A stretch of 59,724 nt of DNA, from contig JAFVRG010000003.1 in NCBI GenBank assembly GCA_017504405.1, positions 1 through 59,724 of the forward strand, written 5' to 3'. The stretch comes from Clostridia bacterium (GTDB lineage Bacteria > Bacillota > Clostridia > Oscillospirales > CAG-272). The position numbers and the translations under genes are program-made. This document shows positions 41,197-50,033 of this stretch, piece after piece. The notes under the pieces were generated by a model. It ran no database searches. It had not been told where the DNA came from and worked only from the letters and a program-made list of their open reading frames with translations. How positions within the stretch are numbered: position 1 is the first letter of the stretch; every line of letters starts with the position of its first letter.

Positions 41197-41506
41197 TATT
41201 CACGTACACGGACTCCAATATTTCGTAATCATAGCGGAGCAAAAGAAAAAGAATAAATTTTTAAATCTTCTCGGCGAGTTCGGGGCACGGGGAATTGAAA
41301 CCGTGTATGCTCACGGCTCGATGAGCCCGAGCGCAATTGCGGCTGCCTTCGGCCTTGAGGCTGAACAGGGGAAGGTTATGCTCACCTGCCTTTTGCAAAA
41401 CGAAAAGGCAAAAAAGCTGATTGACGTTTTATATAACGAATACAAATTCGACAAGCCCAACACCGGAATCGCATTTAGTGTTTCGGTTGAGGGAATAGCA
41501 TTTTAA
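41189..41506 (+). CDS. PII-like signalling protein, first copy
   Basis: A 105-residue protein of PII/CutA-like size with a ferredoxin-like pattern: YFVIIAEQKKKNKFLNLLGEFGARGIETVYAHG (beta-alpha-beta with the T-loop place shortened) and VMLTCLLQNEKAKKLIDVLYNEY. There is no uridylylation Tyr-rich T-loop as in GlnB. The start overlaps the DUF1538 gene, so it is coupled to it. It probably binds the cytoplasmic face of the transporter and senses a nucleotide or metabolite (inference). Confidence 0.7.
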   Translation: MNDIHVHGLQYFVIIAEQKKKNKFLNLLGEFGARGIETVYAHGSMSPSAIAAAFGLEAEQGKVMLTCLLQNEKAKKLIDVLYNEYKFDKPNTGIAFSVSVEGIAF

Positions 41507-41521
41507 GAAAGGGGATTTCGT

Positions 41522-41845
41522 ATGAAGGAATTAAAAGCATTATACATCATTGTAAACGCAGGCTTCTCCTCTGAGGTCGTTAAGATTGCACGCTCTCTCG
41601 GCTCGACGGGCGCAACCATTATCAACGCAAGAGGCTCGGTTGCAAAGCCGAAAACAATTCTCGGAATTACCATCGACACCGAAAAGGAGATAATTCTCAG
41701 CGTAGTTGAAAAGGAGATAGCTGAGAAAATCGCAAATGCTATCAAGGAAAAGGCGGGCGTGGGAACTGCGGCTCACGGGCTCTGCTTCTTCTTGCCTGTC
41801 GAGATGTCAACGCTGACAATTCACGAACAGGAGCTAATTGAGTGA
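41522..41845 (+). CDS. PII-like signalling protein, second copy
   Basis: A 107-residue protein of the PII superfamily: ALYIIVNAGFSSEVVKIARSLGSTGATIINARG, then TEKEIILSVVEKEIAEKIANAIKEKAG and AHGLCFFLPVE. GATIINARG resembles the PII strand before the T-loop. It diverges clearly from the first copy, so the two may form a heteromer or sense different ligands. It lies 15 nt downstream with GAAAGGGG as ribosome site, and ends the operon. Confidence 0.72.
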   Translation: MKELKALYIIVNAGFSSEVVKIARSLGSTGATIINARGSVAKPKTILGITIDTEKEIILSVVEKEIAEKIANAIKEKAGVGTAAHGLCFFLPVEMSTLTIHEQELIE

Positions 41846-41857
41846 TTTAACCTCTAC

Positions 41858-41892
41858 AAAAGGGCAGACACGATTTGTGTTTGCTCTTTTTT
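41858..41892 (+). terminator. Terminator of the DUF1538-PII operon
   Basis: AAAAGGGCAGACAC (41858-41871) pairs over 14 positions with GTGTTTGCTCTTTT (41877-41890, G-U pairs allowed), T run following. Confidence 0.75.
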
Positions 41893-41932
41893 GCTTGCGC
41901 TGAGCTTATAAGAGGCGTGCGATAAATTATAC

Positions 41933-41961
41933 TTGATTATATTTTATTTTTGTGTTAGAAT
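41933..41961 (+). promoter_or_regulatory. Promoter of the Sel1-repeat gene
   Basis: TTGATT (41933-41938), 17-nt spacer, TAGAAT (41956-41961). Confidence 0.7.
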
Positions 41962-42002
41962 ATATTATAAAGATTTAAGAAAGATTATTTGCGAGGTTGT
42001 AT

Positions 42003-45000
42003 ATGCTGTTTTCAAGGGCGGATAAAAACAAGCCTGCCACTCCTGCGGTTACGGCTGAAAACATAAGCTCCCTGCTCGACAAAGCACGGGAGGACCTTTG
42101 TCTTGCCTATGAGGTCGCCGAGTTTTACTATGGTCCCGACACCTACGGTCAGCATTACAGCGAAGCATTTGAATGGTTTTTCCTCGCTAAGGAGGGCGGT
42201 TATCCGCCCGCAATTCTGCGTCTTGGCGAATGCTATCTTAACGGCAAGGGCGTTGAGAGCGATGCAAAAAAGGCGGAGGAATGCTTCTCTATGGCGTGGA
42301 CGGCGTTTTATAAGACGAAAAGGCCTGATGCCGCTACTCTTTACTGTATTGGACGTGCGTATCAGTACGGCTACGGAACGAAGGAAAATCCAAAAAAGGC
42401 GTTTTCCTATTATGCGAAAAGTGCAAAGCGCGGATATGCCCCCGCACACAACGCTCTCGGTTATTGCTATCAATATGAGTACGGCACGTACCTCGATTTC
42501 AGCAAGGCTATAATGGAATATAACAAGGCATCTGAGGCAGGCTATGCTCTCGCAAGCTACAATCTCGGTCTTTACTATCTTGTTGAAACGCATCCCTTTG
42601 CAGACCCTGTACGTGCCTACGAGCATTTTGTCGCTGCGACAAAGCTATATATGTACGATGCGGAATATATGCTCGCAAGGTGTTACCGTGATGCAACCGG
42701 AACACGCAGAGATGCGAAAAAGGCGTTTGAGCATTTCAAAAACGCCGCAGAAAACGGTCATATTGAGGCAAAGGTCGAGCTCGGAAAGTGCTACCTCAAC
42801 GGACACGGAGTTGACGCATCCTCGAAGGATGCCTTCGCTCAGTTTAAGGAGGCCTCGGACAAAAGCTCGGAGTCAAAGCTGTTGCTCGCAAAATGCTATT
42901 ATGAGGCCAAGGGGACGGCACGTGATTTTTCCCTCGCCGTACAGTATTTCTCCGAAATAGCGGATGAATTTCCCGAGGCTGCTTACCTGCTCGGAAATTG
43001 CTACTTTGCAGGCTACGGAGTGAGCGAGGACAAGAATCAGGCGCTCGCCCTATACAATCAGGCGGCAAACGGCAATTACGCAATAGCACAGAGCCGACTC
43101 GCCGACTGCTTTTTCCACGGAATTTCCGTTAAAACCGATTATAGACGCAGCGCCGAGTTATACAAGAGGGCGGCTGTCCAGGATTATGCGCCCGCACAGC
43201 ATGCGCTCGGCTATTGCTATAAAAACGGACTCGGAGTTGACTCCAACGAGGCAAACGCATTTCTCTATTATCAATCGGCGGCAGCTCAAGGGTATGCCCC
43301 TGCGCAAAACGCACTCGGCGATTTGTATTTCAGAGGTCTTGGCTGTAACTATAATCCGTCGTTGGCGTTTGAAAACTTCCGTCTCGCCGCAAATCAGGGC
43401 GACGTATGCGCCTCATACAACCTCGGTCTGTGCTACTATACTGCAACAGGCGTTGCACGTGACACAGTAAAGGCGATTGAGCATTTCACCGTATCTGCGG
43501 AGAATGGCAATGCAAGCGCACAGTATATGCTGGCTAAATGCTATATTTCCGGAATCGGTGTTGAGCGAGATGACAAAAAGGCGGTAGAATGGCTTACCCG
43601 CTCCGCCGATGGCGGCGACAATCACGCACGGCTCGTTCTCGGTTGGGGTTATGAAAACGGCAGCTGGGGACTTTCCCGTGATACCGACAGGGCGTTCCGC
43701 CTGTATTCACTGTCCGCTGAGGGCAAGAACAGGTTTGCTCAATATAACCTCGCCCTATGCTACAAATTCGGCATAGGCTGTGAAAAGAACGACAAAATGG
43801 CGTATTCCATGTTCCGTGAATCTGCCGAGGCAGGATATGAGCGTGCCCAGAACATGCTCGCAATATGCTACTATTACGGCGAGGGAACCGAAAAGAGTCA
43901 CAAGGACGCATTCTATTGGTTTTCACTTTCAGCAAATCAGGGCAATCAGGGCGCTCAGCTCTCTATGGCTCTGTGCTATCAGTTAGGCCACGGAATAAAG
44001 GCTAACCAAAAATCTGCGCACAAGTGGTATACTAAGGCGGCAGACCTCGGCAACGCTCAGGCTATGCACTTGCTCGGAATATGCGCCTTTACAGGTACGG
44101 GAACTAAGGTTGACAGCGAGGAGGCAGCTATGTGGTTTTCCCGCTCTGCTGACAAGAGCTATGCCCCTGCGGAATACAGCCTCGGAAAATGCTATGAATA
44201 CGGACTCGGAGTACGTAAGGAGCACGCTAAGGCTATAAAGTACTACAACCTCGCCTACAAGCAAAAATACCCCGCCGCAATGTGCGCCTTTGGAGTATGC
44301 CACCTCAAGGGCTACGGCACGGAGCCCGACCCGACAAGGTCGGTTGAAATATTCAAGGAGGCACAGGCGTGCGGTAGCAACGATGCCATAAATTATCTTG
44401 GTGAATGCTATTTCTACGGTCTGGGTGCAAGGAAGGATAACATAGAGGCAAAGAGCCTTTTTGAGCTCGCTGCCGCAAGCGGTAGCGCACATGCACAGTG
44501 CAATCTCGGCGACTGCTATTTCTTCGGCAGAGGCGCACAGATAGATTACGACATGGCTATAACCTGGTACAAGAGAGCTGCCACAAACGGAAACGCACAG
44601 GCGCAGTACAGCCTCGGCGAATGCTATGAGCACGGCTACGGAGTAGAAAAAAACCCCGATCTCGCCGTCACTCTGTACAAAAGAGCGGCTGAGCAGAACA
44701 ACCCGAGAGCGCAGTATAAGCTCGGAGATTTCAATTGCTACGGCACACATATGCGTCAGGATTTCACACAGGCGGCCTATTATTTCCGTAAGAGCGCAGA
44801 CCAGAGCTTCCCTGAGGCGCAATACGCCCTCGGTAAATGCTATCTGTACGGAAAGGGTGTTATAGGCGACCCGTTTACTGCTGTAAAATGGTTCTCCTTT
44901 GCCGCAAATCAGGGGCACGAGAAGGCTATGTTCCGTCTCGGAGAATGTTATTTCTACGGACTTGGAGCTAAGCAGGACTTTGCCTACGCCGCGCGTATGT

Positions 45001-45176
45001 ATAAGCTCTCTGCCGATAATCTTTTTGCTCCTGCAGAGCTCGCCCTCGCAAAATGCTACGAAAACGGATACGGTGTTGAGAGAAATGCTGAGCTGGCGGA
45101 AAAGTACCGTATGCGTGCAGAGGTTGACGGAGCACTCTCACATTCTCACAATTTCGGCGAATACGATTACAGATAA
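42003..45176 (+). CDS. Giant Sel1-like repeat (SLR) protein
   Basis: A 1057-residue protein made almost entirely of 36-residue Sel1 repeats (A...LG.CY..G.GV..D..KA..WF..AA..G), roughly 27-28 in tandem. Such superhelices bind proteins and often act as scaffolds. There is no signal peptide or membrane helix, so it is cytoplasmic; Sel1 proteins are usually smaller and often exported. ATG 42003 is chosen for GAGG 6 nt upstream; an in-frame TTG is at 41997. The repeats have different DNA sequences, so the array is old. Antisense ORFs in this region are composition artefacts. Function unknown. Confidence 0.9.
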   Translation: MLFSRADKNKPATPAVTAENISSLLDKAREDLCLAYEVAEFYYGPDTYGQHYSEAFEWFFLAKEGGYPPAILRLGECYLNGKGVESDAKKAEECFSMAWTAFYKTKRPDAATLYCIGRAYQYGYGTKENPKKAFSYYAKSAKRGYAPAHNALGYCYQYEYGTYLDFSKAIMEYNKASEAGYALASYNLGLYYLVETHPFADPVRAYEHFVAATKLYMYDAEYMLARCYRDATGTRRDAKKAFEHFKNAAENGHIEAKVELGKCYLNGHGVDASSKDAFAQFKEASDKSSESKLLLAKCYYEAKGTARDFSLAVQYFSEIADEFPEAAYLLGNCYFAGYGVSEDKNQALALYNQAANGNYAIAQSRLADCFFHGISVKTDYRRSAELYKRAAVQDYAPAQHALGYCYKNGLGVDSNEANAFLYYQSAAAQGYAPAQNALGDLYFRGLGCNYNPSLAFENFRLAANQGDVCASYNLGLCYYTATGVARDTVKAIEHFTVSAENGNASAQYMLAKCYISGIGVERDDKKAVEWLTRSADGGDNHARLVLGWGYENGSWGLSRDTDRAFRLYSLSAEGKNRFAQYNLALCYKFGIGCEKNDKMAYSMFRESAEAGYERAQNMLAICYYYGEGTEKSHKDAFYWFSLSANQGNQGAQLSMALCYQLGHGIKANQKSAHKWYTKAADLGNAQAMHLLGICAFTGTGTKVDSEEAAMWFSRSADKSYAPAEYSLGKCYEYGLGVRKEHAKAIKYYNLAYKQKYPAAMCAFGVCHLKGYGTEPDPTRSVEIFKEAQACGSNDAINYLGECYFYGLGARKDNIEAKSLFELAAASGSAHAQCNLGDCYFFGRGAQIDYDMAITWYKRAATNGNAQAQYSLGECYEHGYGVEKNPDLAVTLYKRAAEQNNPRAQYKLGDFNCYGTHMRQDFTQAAYYFRKSADQSFPEAQYALGKCYLYGKGVIGDPFTAVKWFSFAANQGHEKAMFRLGECYFYGLGAKQDFAYAARMYKLSADNLFAPAELALAKCYENGYGVERNAELAEKYRMRAEVDGALSHSHNFGEYDYR

Positions 45177-45192
45177 ACGGCGGCAGTCATTA

Positions 45193-45226
45193 CCCGCCAA
45201 AGGCGGGGGCTTTCAGTCCCCGCTTT
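45193..45226 (+). terminator. GC-rich hairpin after the Sel1 gene
   Basis: GCGGGG (45203-45208) and CCCCGC (45218-45223), then TTTCAC. CCCGCC (45193-45198) can compete for the same GGCGGG. The U tract is weak. Confidence 0.45.
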
Positions 45227-45275
45227 CACATAACATAAGAAATATACTGTAAAACAACGAAAGGAGAAAAAACGC

Positions 45276-46607
45276 ATGAGAGATATGACTCTGCCCCACC
45301 CCGTTGCCGATGCTCTTGAAAAATTAGAATCGGCAGGATACGAGGCGTGGGTTGTCGGTGGCTCTGTACGTGATTTTTTGCGTGGACACGAGCCGAGTGA
45401 TTTTGACATTACAACATCAGCTCTCCCTGAGGAAACGATGCGTGTTTTCTCCTCAAAGAGAGTTATAGAAACAGGAATAAAGCACGGAACGGTTACGGTT
45501 ATATCTGACGGTATGCCTCTTGAAATAACCACCTTCCGCTCGGACGGAGAGTACACGGACGGACGGCATCCTACGAGCGTGAGCTTTACCCGCTCTCTTG
45601 CCGACGACCTGTCCCGCAGAGATTTCACGGTTAATGCGATTGCATATTCACCGAAAAGGGGGTATACCGACCTTTGTGGCGGATTTTCGGATATTGAAAA
45701 CAAGATTATTCGGGCGGTTGGCGACCCGTGTGTCAGATTTTCCGAGGACGCTCTGAGAATTTTACGTGCGATACGCTTCTCCTCCTCACTCGGATTTTCG
45801 GTAGACGGGGAAACCAAGAAAGCGATTTTTGAAAAAAAGGAGCTTTTAAGGCTCATATCCTCCGAGAGAATACGTGAGGAAATGACAAGGCTGATAATGG
45901 GCAAGAACTGCGTATCGGTGATACGGGAATATATAGAGGTTATCGGGGTTTTTATTCCCGAGCTTCTGCCAACCGTCGGCTTTGACCAGAGAAATCCTCA
46001 TCACCTCTACGACGTTTTCGAGCATTCGCTCCATGCGCTCAGCGCAACCGATTATGACGAGGCTCTGCGATATGCGGCTCTCTTACACGATATTGGCAAG
46101 GTATCCTGCTTTTTTACCGACGAAAACGGAACAGGACACTTCTACGGACACGAAAAGGTAAGTGCCGAGATGGCTGACGACATCCTTTTGCGGCTGAAAT
46201 TTGACAACAAAACACGAGGCAGGATAGTAAATCTTATAAAATACCACGATATTCGCACCGAGCCTTCAGCAAAATCAGTAAGACGCAGAATTGCAAATTA
46301 CGGCTACGACGGCTTTCTCGACCTGCTCAAGCTCAAACGTGCCGATGCAATCGGTCAGGGCACCGACAAGGATGAGCGAATTGCCCTATACGCCGAGCTT
46401 GAAAAAATAGCGAGAGAGTTAAATGAGAAAAGCGACTGTCCCTCACTCAAAAGCCTCGCCGTAAACGGCAACGATTTGAAGGCGATGGGGCTTAGCGGCA
46501 AGGAGATAGGTCACACCCTGCAACGAGTTCTGGACGCAGTTATAGACGAAACACTGCCAAACGAGCGAGAGGCAATAATTAACCATATTGAAGGAGAGAA
46601 ATTATAA
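45276..46607 (+). CDS. cca: CCA-adding tRNA nucleotidyltransferase
   Basis: A 443-residue class II nucleotidyltransferase that builds or repairs the tRNA 3' CCA. The head has VVGGSVRDFLRGHEPSDFDITT with the catalytic DFD. RRDFTVNAIAYSP and LRAIRFSSSLGF follow. An HD domain (LLHDIGK, YGHEKVSAEMADD) lies near residues 265-300, as in the longer Firmicute forms with phosphohydrolase activity. AAAGGAG precedes ATG 45276. It shares one base with deoD, so the genes are coupled. Confidence 0.93.
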   Translation: MRDMTLPHPVADALEKLESAGYEAWVVGGSVRDFLRGHEPSDFDITTSALPEETMRVFSSKRVIETGIKHGTVTVISDGMPLEITTFRSDGEYTDGRHPTSVSFTRSLADDLSRRDFTVNAIAYSPKRGYTDLCGGFSDIENKIIRAVGDPCVRFSEDALRILRAIRFSSSLGFSVDGETKKAIFEKKELLRLISSERIREEMTRLIMGKNCVSVIREYIEVIGVFIPELLPTVGFDQRNPHHLYDVFEHSLHALSATDYDEALRYAALLHDIGKVSCFFTDENGTGHFYGHEKVSAEMADDILLRLKFDNKTRGRIVNLIKYHDIRTEPSAKSVRRRIANYGYDGFLDLLKLKRADAIGQGTDKDERIALYAELEKIARELNEKSDCPSLKSLAVNGNDLKAMGLSGKEIGHTLQRVLDAVIDETLPNEREAIINHIEGEKL

Positions 46608-47326
46608 TGGCTACACCTCATATAAAAGCGGAAATCGGAGATTTTGCAAAAACCGTGCTGATGCCCGGTGACCCCTTGCGCTCCAAATTTATAGCAGAAA
46701 GCTTTCTCACCGATGCACGCCTTGTAAACAACGTGCGTGGAGTTCACGGTTATACAGGGCTCTACGAGGGTATTCCCGTAAGCGTTATGGCGAGCGGTAT
46801 GGGCATTCCCTCAATTTCGATATATTCATACGAGCTGTATAATTTCTTCGGCGTTGAGAATATAATACGTGTGGGCTCTATCGGAGGTATCGCTGACAGC
46901 GTAAAAATACGTGATATCATTCTCGGAATGGGCGCATCGACCAATTCCGCCGTTATAAAGGAATATGAGCTGTGCGGTGATTTTGCGCCGATTTGCGACC
47001 ATACTCTGCTCGCTTTTGCAGAAAAGGCGGCGAGAGAAATAGGTGTTCCCACCCACGTTGGCAACATACTTTCCTCTGACACCTTTTATAATCAAAGGGA
47101 GGGCGTAAACGAGAAATGGCGTGATATGGGAATACTCGGCGTAGAAATGGAGGCGGCAGGGCTGTATATCAATGCGGCGAGGGCAAAGAAGCGTGCGCTG
47201 GCAATATGCACGGTATCCGACCACATTTTCACCGGAGAGTCGCTGTCCTCTGACGAGCGTGAGCGCTCCTTCACCGATATGATAAAAATTGCCCTCTCGG
47301 TTGCTAAGGAAGCAAATTCTCTTTGA
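46607..47326 (+). CDS. deoD: Purine-nucleoside phosphorylase, DeoD type
   Basis: A 239-residue hexameric-type PNP: TPHIKAEIGDFAKTVLMPGDPLRSKFIA at the N-terminus (phosphate-binding Gly and Arg), VGSIGG, and GVEMEAAGLYINAA with the ribose-binding Met-Glu. The catalytic Asp of the DeoD family is seen in TVSDHIFTGE. It phosphorolyses purine (deoxy)nucleosides to base and (deoxy)ribose-1-phosphate, the substrate for the phosphopentomutase encoded 23 nt downstream. Its ATG overlaps the cca stop by one base. Confidence 0.95.
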   Translation: MATPHIKAEIGDFAKTVLMPGDPLRSKFIAESFLTDARLVNNVRGVHGYTGLYEGIPVSVMASGMGIPSISIYSYELYNFFGVENIIRVGSIGGIADSVKIRDIILGMGASTNSAVIKEYELCGDFAPICDHTLLAFAEKAAREIGVPTHVGNILSSDTFYNQREGVNEKWRDMGILGVEMEAAGLYINAARAKKRALAICTVSDHIFTGESLSSDERERSFTDMIKIALSVAKEANSL

Positions 47327-47349
47327 AAATCATAGGGCTAAGGTAATAT

Positions 47350-48513
47350 ATGAAAAGAATTTTTTTAACAGTGCTTGACAGCCTTGGGGCAGGCGAAGCG
47401 CCTGACGCCGATAAGTTCGGCGATAACGGTGCCAACACTCTGCTCGCTCTGTCAAAATCAAAAAGGCTCGTTATCCCTAATCTCACTGCGGCAGGAATAG
47501 GAAATATCGAGGGCCTTGAATTTTTGGGTGCGGTGAAAAACCCAAAATTTGCACACGGCAGAATGCTGGAGCTGAGCGCAGGGAAGGATACCACCACAGG
47601 TCATTTTGAGATAGCGGGTGTAGTTTCCGAAACACCGCTACCCACCTTTCCAAACGGATTTGACAGGGAAATTATAGACATTTTGTCCGAAAGGACGGGC
47701 AGAGGTATTTTGTGTAACAAGCCGTACTCGGGAACAAAGGTTATAAACGACTACGGAGATGAGCATATAAAGACAGGCAGCCTGATTGTCTACACATCGG
47801 CGGACAGCGTTTTTCAGATAGCGGCGCACGAGGATATAATACCGCTAAGCGAGTTATATGAGATATGCCGTGAGGCGAGGAAAATCCTGACGGGAAAATG
47901 GGGAGTTGGCAGAGTTATTGCGCGCCCTTTTATTGGCGAGAGCGGAAATTACACACGAAGTGCAAACCGCAGGGATTTTTCGGTAGAGGCACCGAGTGAT
48001 ACTATGCTCGATATTCTCAAATCAAACGGAAAAGACGTTATTGCAATAGGAAAGATAAGCGATATTTACGCAGGCAGGGGAATTACAAAGGCTCACCTCA
48101 CACATTCAAACAGCGAGGGTATGCAAGCAATGCTCGATATGCTCTCCTATGATTTTTGCGGCCTGTGCTTTACTAACCTCGTTGATTTTGATATGCTGTA
48201 CGGTCACAGACGTGACATTGACGGCTACGCCGCCGCCCTCTCGGAATTTGACGCATTTCTGCCTCGGTTTACCGAAAAAATGAGAGATGATGATTTGTTG
48301 ATTGTCACGGCGGACCACGGCTGCGACCCATCCTTTTCAAAATCAACCGACCATACACGTGAGTACGTGCCCCTATTGATTTACTCAAAGGATATATCCG
48401 CAAAAAATCTCGGGACCAGACGTGGCTTTGCCGACATAGCGAAAACCGTGCTCGACCTATTCGGAATTGAAAACAAAATCAATGCCGTCAGTATGAAAAG
48501 CGATATTTTATAA
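47350..48513 (+). CDS. deoB: Phosphopentomutase (DeoB)
   Basis: A 387-residue member of the alkaline phosphatase superfamily that converts (deoxy)ribose-1-phosphate to the 5-phosphate. The start MKRIFLTVLDSLGAGEAPDADKFGD carries the metal-binding Asp. GKDTTTGHFE contains the phosphorylated Thr, and the C-terminal metal site is TADHGCDPSF...DHTREYVP. Length matches DeoB (~390). It completes nucleoside salvage with deoD. GGTAATAT provides a weak ribosome site. A strong terminator follows. Confidence 0.95.
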   Translation: MKRIFLTVLDSLGAGEAPDADKFGDNGANTLLALSKSKRLVIPNLTAAGIGNIEGLEFLGAVKNPKFAHGRMLELSAGKDTTTGHFEIAGVVSETPLPTFPNGFDREIIDILSERTGRGILCNKPYSGTKVINDYGDEHIKTGSLIVYTSADSVFQIAAHEDIIPLSELYEICREARKILTGKWGVGRVIARPFIGESGNYTRSANRRDFSVEAPSDTMLDILKSNGKDVIAIGKISDIYAGRGITKAHLTHSNSEGMQAMLDMLSYDFCGLCFTNLVDFDMLYGHRRDIDGYAAALSEFDAFLPRFTEKMRDDDLLIVTADHGCDPSFSKSTDHTREYVPLLIYSKDISAKNLGTRRGFADIAKTVLDLFGIENKINAVSMKSDIL

Positions 48514-48514
48514 C

Positions 48515-48570
48515 TAAAAAAGAGCCATTCGGCATACCTTTACAAGGCATAGCCAATTGGCTCTTTTTAT
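48515..48570. terminator. Large bidirectional terminator between deoB and the LRR lipoprotein gene
   Basis: AAAAAGAGCCA and GGCATACC on one side pair with GGCATAGCC and TGGCTCTTTTT on the other around a small loop; A/T runs on both flanks serve both converging units. Confidence 0.85.
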
Positions 48571-48587
48571 ATTTTTTAATAAGTAGG

Positions 48588-49988
48588 TTAACCCCACAAA
48601 ACAGGCTTACCCTTAGAGTTAAATCTCCAATATCTCGGCGCAGCATCCTCCCAACCGAACTCCCAGGTGTACTTACCTGTAGTATGGTTGTATAGCCACG
48701 GCGTATCTCCGCCACGTATGGACTGCTCGCTGTAATAATATCTCGGTGCACCCGTTATCGGCTGTGAATAATCGTTCCAGAAATAGTCGGCACCCGTGGA
48801 ATTTATATTTATTTCCAAAAACTGCTCAGGCGTACCCATATAATACACCGCAGACAGTGCCCTGCAACCTTGCCATGCGCCCTGTCCCATCATGAAAATA
48901 CTCTTTGGTATTATAACGCTCTCAAGAGACGTGCAATTCATAAACGAGGCATAGCCTATCTGGGTAACGCCCTCCTCGATTTTAACGAGGGAGAGGGCGG
49001 TGCAGCCCATAAACGCCTCTCTGCCTATTTCGAGCCCGTAGGTTTTCTTATTTACCTTGCGAGTGCCAACGGTTATATTCGTCAGGCGGGTGCAGTCGGA
49101 AAACGACCTATCGGATACACCTACTATCATTCCCTTTATTCTATAAAGAGAGGTGCAGCCCATAAACGCCTCCTTGCCTATTTCAATAAGGCTATTGCCG
49201 AGCGTCAGCTCGGAGAGCGACACGCAATTTTTAAACGCTGTGTCCCCCACTGTCCTCAGGGAGTTCGGAAGATCGAGCTTCGTTATACCTAAAAGTCTGC
49301 AATTCTCAAACGCCTTATTCCCTATATCCGTGAGTGTTTCCGAAAATGTGGCGAATTTGAGCCTTTGGCAATTGTAAAACGCCTCGTCGGGGATTTTCGA
49401 AAGTCCCGAACCGACACTGACGGCATTCACCGAGGTACAGCCCGAAAACGCACCTACACCCATATATGTAACATTGTCGGGAATAACGACGTTCTCTATC
49501 GCCGTACATCCCATAAAAGCGTATGAGGATATGTAAGTAAGACGTGAGTTGAACTCGGGCGAGGTGAGCGCTGTACAATTTCTGAATGAGTAATTTCCTA
49601 TCTTGTCAAGCGACTCGCCAAAGGTTACCTTGGTAAGAGAGGCACAACCGTCAAATGCCATCGTGCCTATTTTCTCGACACGTGCGCCTATCTTCACCTC
49701 GGTTATGCTTGTACCCGCAAATGCCTTGTTTGCGATAGAGGTTACGGGAAGTCCGTTGTATTCTGACGGAATTTCCACGAAAGTTCTCGTATCCTCCGCC
49801 TTAATTCCCGTCACCTCATACTCTGTGCCATTCGCTATAAGCTCATACGTCAGCTCTGCTGAAGGGCTCGGCGTTATCTCTTTGCCTCCTGCGTCAGGCG
49901 GCGGTGGCTCCTCTGAACACGAAGAGGCCAGAACTGTGCAAATAAGCATAACCGCCATAAGAAGCGTTGCTTTAATAATATTTTTCAT
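48588..49988 (-). CDS. BspA-like leucine-rich-repeat lipoprotein
   Basis: A 466-residue lipoprotein (MKNIIKATLLMAV..., lipobox ASSC, Cys24), then a Pro-rich linker EPPPPDAGG with no Thr tract, a short YEVTGIK domain and about 12 LRR5 repeats (AFEGCASLTKVTFGESLDKIG style). It ends with GAPRYYYSE, a short linker and a W-rich module TGKYTWEFGW...YWRFNSKGKPVLW. The W-rich module aligns without gaps to the end of the next LRR protein. It acts at the cell surface, probably in adhesion. No promoter is apparent in the 45 nt before it, which hold a terminator, so expression may depend on read-through from the upstream LRR gene. Confidence 0.88.
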   Translation of the reverse strand: MKNIIKATLLMAVMLICTVLASSCSEEPPPPDAGGKEITPSPSAELTYELIANGTEYEVTGIKAEDTRTFVEIPSEYNGLPVTSIANKAFAGTSITEVKIGARVEKIGTMAFDGCASLTKVTFGESLDKIGNYSFRNCTALTSPEFNSRLTYISSYAFMGCTAIENVVIPDNVTYMGVGAFSGCTSVNAVSVGSGLSKIPDEAFYNCQRLKFATFSETLTDIGNKAFENCRLLGITKLDLPNSLRTVGDTAFKNCVSLSELTLGNSLIEIGKEAFMGCTSLYRIKGMIVGVSDRSFSDCTRLTNITVGTRKVNKKTYGLEIGREAFMGCTALSLVKIEEGVTQIGYASFMNCTSLESVIIPKSIFMMGQGAWQGCRALSAVYYMGTPEQFLEININSTGADYFWNDYSQPITGAPRYYYSEQSIRGGDTPWLYNHTTGKYTWEFGWEDAAPRYWRFNSKGKPVLWG

Positions 49989-49998
49989 AATTCTCCTT

Positions 49999-50029
49999 AA
50001 AAAGAGCCGATTTCAAATCGGCTCTTTTT
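49999..50029 (-). terminator. Terminator between the two LRR lipoprotein genes
   Basis: AAAAAGAGCCGATTT (49999-50013) and AAATCGGCTCTTTTT (50015-50029): a perfect 15-bp inverted repeat with one central base. It lies just after the stop at 50034 and before the next start at 49988. Confidence 0.9.
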
Positions 50030-50033
50030 GATA

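Noticed and set aside
43983..44918. 311-codon open frame antisense to the Sel1-repeat gene
   Set aside because: The Sel1 repeats have a fixed codon pattern, which keeps the antisense frame open. The product shows a matching 36-residue periodicity and has no ribosome site.
45193..45223. Riboswitch-like alternative hairpins before cca
   Set aside because: GGCGGG can pair either way, but the block is only 31 nt, follows the Sel1 stop directly and is explained by a terminator.
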